Shown piece after piece: positions 62,931 to 64,000 of a DNA stretch of 64,000 nucleotides. A program made the translations under genes and the position numbers. The notes below the pieces were generated by a model. The model did not search any database and had not been told where the DNA came from. It saw nothing but the letters and a program-made list of their open reading frames with translations. Within the stretch, counting starts at the first letter, position 1. Every line of letters starts with the position of its first letter. This stretch comes from Saccharomyces mikatae IFO 1815 (taxonomy: Eukaryota > Ascomycota > Saccharomycetes > Saccharomycetales > Saccharomycetaceae). The stretch is taken from contig NC_079262.1 of the NCBI RefSeq assembly GCF_947241705.1, forward strand, positions 372,001-436,000. Direction: 5' to 3'.

Positions 62931-63830
62931 TCAGAATGCACCAAATTCTCCCCTTAATGCTTTTTGTTTTAGATCCCAAATAGCCATCCTTTCGTCATCA
63001 GGTAAGATAGCGATTTGACTGTCATTCAGTTGTAACACTTGTTTTAGTAGATCCTTTTGTTTATTGAGCACTGAAGGATCCATCACCTCGTTGACGCTGT
63101 TATTATTCGTAGCCGACGCCTCTTCCTGTGGCCTAGAAGCTAACGGGATCAAATCATCCACTTTGCATATCCCATTCGTTAGCAGTAATTCAGCTGTGAC
63201 AAAACTCAGTTGAGGACACAACTCTAGTAGCGAAACAGCATCTTCAGGGTGTGTTCTTGTCCATTCTTGAAACTTCTGAAGAAATTTCAACTGTACTTCT
63301 TTGGGTTTTTTGGCCAATTCGCTGGATATCATCATAGCAGGAGTGGTCATATTTATATTGACATCGATACCAGAGGGCAATTCGGGAAATTTCTGACTCA
63401 GAAAATTAGAATTCCCGCTGTTTTGAAAATCAGGTCCATTGTTATTATTGTTATTTCCACCGTTGCTACTGTTGTTGTTATTTCCATTACTGGCATTATA
63501 CTGCTGCTGTTGCTGCTGCTGTGAAACACCAGATATATCGCTATTACTGGAGTAGCCGCACTTCAAAAATCTAGAACCTAGTTGGTATCCGTTCAAATTA
63601 CGTACCGCGCTAGCGCTAGATTCCAAATCTCTAAATTCGATAAACGCATAACCTTTTGATCTACCAGTCTGAGGGTCAAACATCATTTTCAAATTGATCA
63701 CAGGCCCAACATTACTGCACAAATCAAGGATCTGTTCTTCTGTTTGATCATACGGTATAGAGCCCAGATATACCACTCGAGATGGTGGGTTGTTCTGTAC
63801 TCCTGCATTCATACCGCCTTGTCTATTCAT
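62931..63830 (-). CDS. RNA15: mRNA cleavage factor IA subunit Rna15
   Basis: 299 aa, close to S. cerevisiae Rna15 (YGL044C, 296 aa), the CstF-64 homologue that binds A-rich or U-rich positioning sequences in mRNA 3' ends with Rna14 and Hrp1. An RRM spans about 18-95 with RNP2 VVYLGSIPYD and RNP1 KGYAFIEF. A Gln/Asn/Gly-rich linker (about 103-135) follows, then the hinge that binds Rna14 (about 155-225), and a C-terminal three-helix domain ending LRGEFGAF. The small length difference from S. cerevisiae lies in the Q/N-rich linker. Confidence 0.96.
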   Translation of the reverse strand: MNRQGGMNAGVQNNPPSRVVYLGSIPYDQTEEQILDLCSNVGPVINLKMMFDPQTGRSKGYAFIEFRDLESSASAVRNLNGYQLGSRFLKCGYSSNSDISGVSQQQQQQQYNASNGNNNNSSNGGNNNNNNGPDFQNSGNSNFLSQKFPELPSGIDVNINMTTPAMMISSELAKKPKEVQLKFLQKFQEWTRTHPEDAVSLLELCPQLSFVTAELLLTNGICKVDDLIPLASRPQEEASATNNNSVNEVMDPSVLNKQKDLLKQVLQLNDSQIAILPDDERMAIWDLKQKALRGEFGAF

Positions 63831-64000
63831 CCTGTTCTTCTGGCCTTTTCTTCTGCTTTATTGATGATAATTGTGTTTGTAATGTGGTTGTATATAGCCT
63901 TTTATCTTGTATGTTCCCCAGAGAGTAAACGTTGTTGCCTGTTAAAAAATGACTCAACTAAGTTTATAAATTTTCTTATAGTACTGATAATGACCTCGTG

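Overview
The window is a stretch of nuclear chromosome from a Saccharomyces sensu stricto yeast. Its gene order and strands match the left arm of S. cerevisiae chromosome VII, from YGL082W (MIY1) to YGL044C (RNA15). Compared from memory with S. cerevisiae, housekeeping proteins (PYC1, RAD6, RPT6, MPC1) are nearly identical, while fast-evolving ones (HSF1, AFT1, MPS2, RIM8, PUS2) differ clearly. That suggests a sister species at least as distant as S. paradoxus, such as S. mikatae, S. jurei or S. kudriavzevii, rather than a S. cerevisiae strain. I cannot fix the species without alignment.

Layout. 1-4.5 kb: MIY1, YGL081W, MPC1, KXD1 on the plus strand. 4.6-12.5 kb, minus strand: DBP3, HNM1, RPL7A (two introns, with snoRNA snR39 inside intron 2), MPS2. 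13-24 kb: HSF1 and AFT1, then RPB9 (minus), MNP1, NPY1 and SGF73, which carries 42 uninterrupted glutamines. 24-29 kb: ALG2 and MRH4 (minus), then PUS2 in a GC-richer patch. 29-45 kb: PYC1, DUO1, YBP2, PKP2, RAD6, GEP7, SDS23, OLE1. 45.4-46.2 kb: ERV14 and tRNA-Glu. 46.2-52.5 kb: a retrotransposon cluster made of a Ty3 sigma LTR segment, an inverted Ty1-type LTR segment, a nearly full-length but broken Ty1 fossil and a segment of another LTR, ending at tRNA-Arg. 52.8-64 kb: TYW3, TIF4632, RPT6, ALG13, tRNA-Val, RIM8, RNA15.

The largest difference from the S. cerevisiae reference lies between tRNA-Glu and tRNA-Arg. There the reference carries the DUP240 genes PRM8 and MST27; here only Ty sequence is present.

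The genes are not an operon-like system but a typical dense yeast chromosome. Several promoters carry sites that fit the known control of their gene: PAC and RRPE before DBP3, a Rap1 site before RPL7A, an inositol/choline element before HNM1, the proteasome element PACE between RPT6 and ALG13, FAR and LORE elements before OLE1, Rim101-type sites before RIM8, and an Abf1 site between MRH4 and PUS2. I found no wholly undescribed system. The most interesting signals are the nested Ty cluster, the long polyglutamine in the ataxin-7 orthologue, and two perfect 15-bp hairpins in the OLE1 and PYC1 upstream regions.
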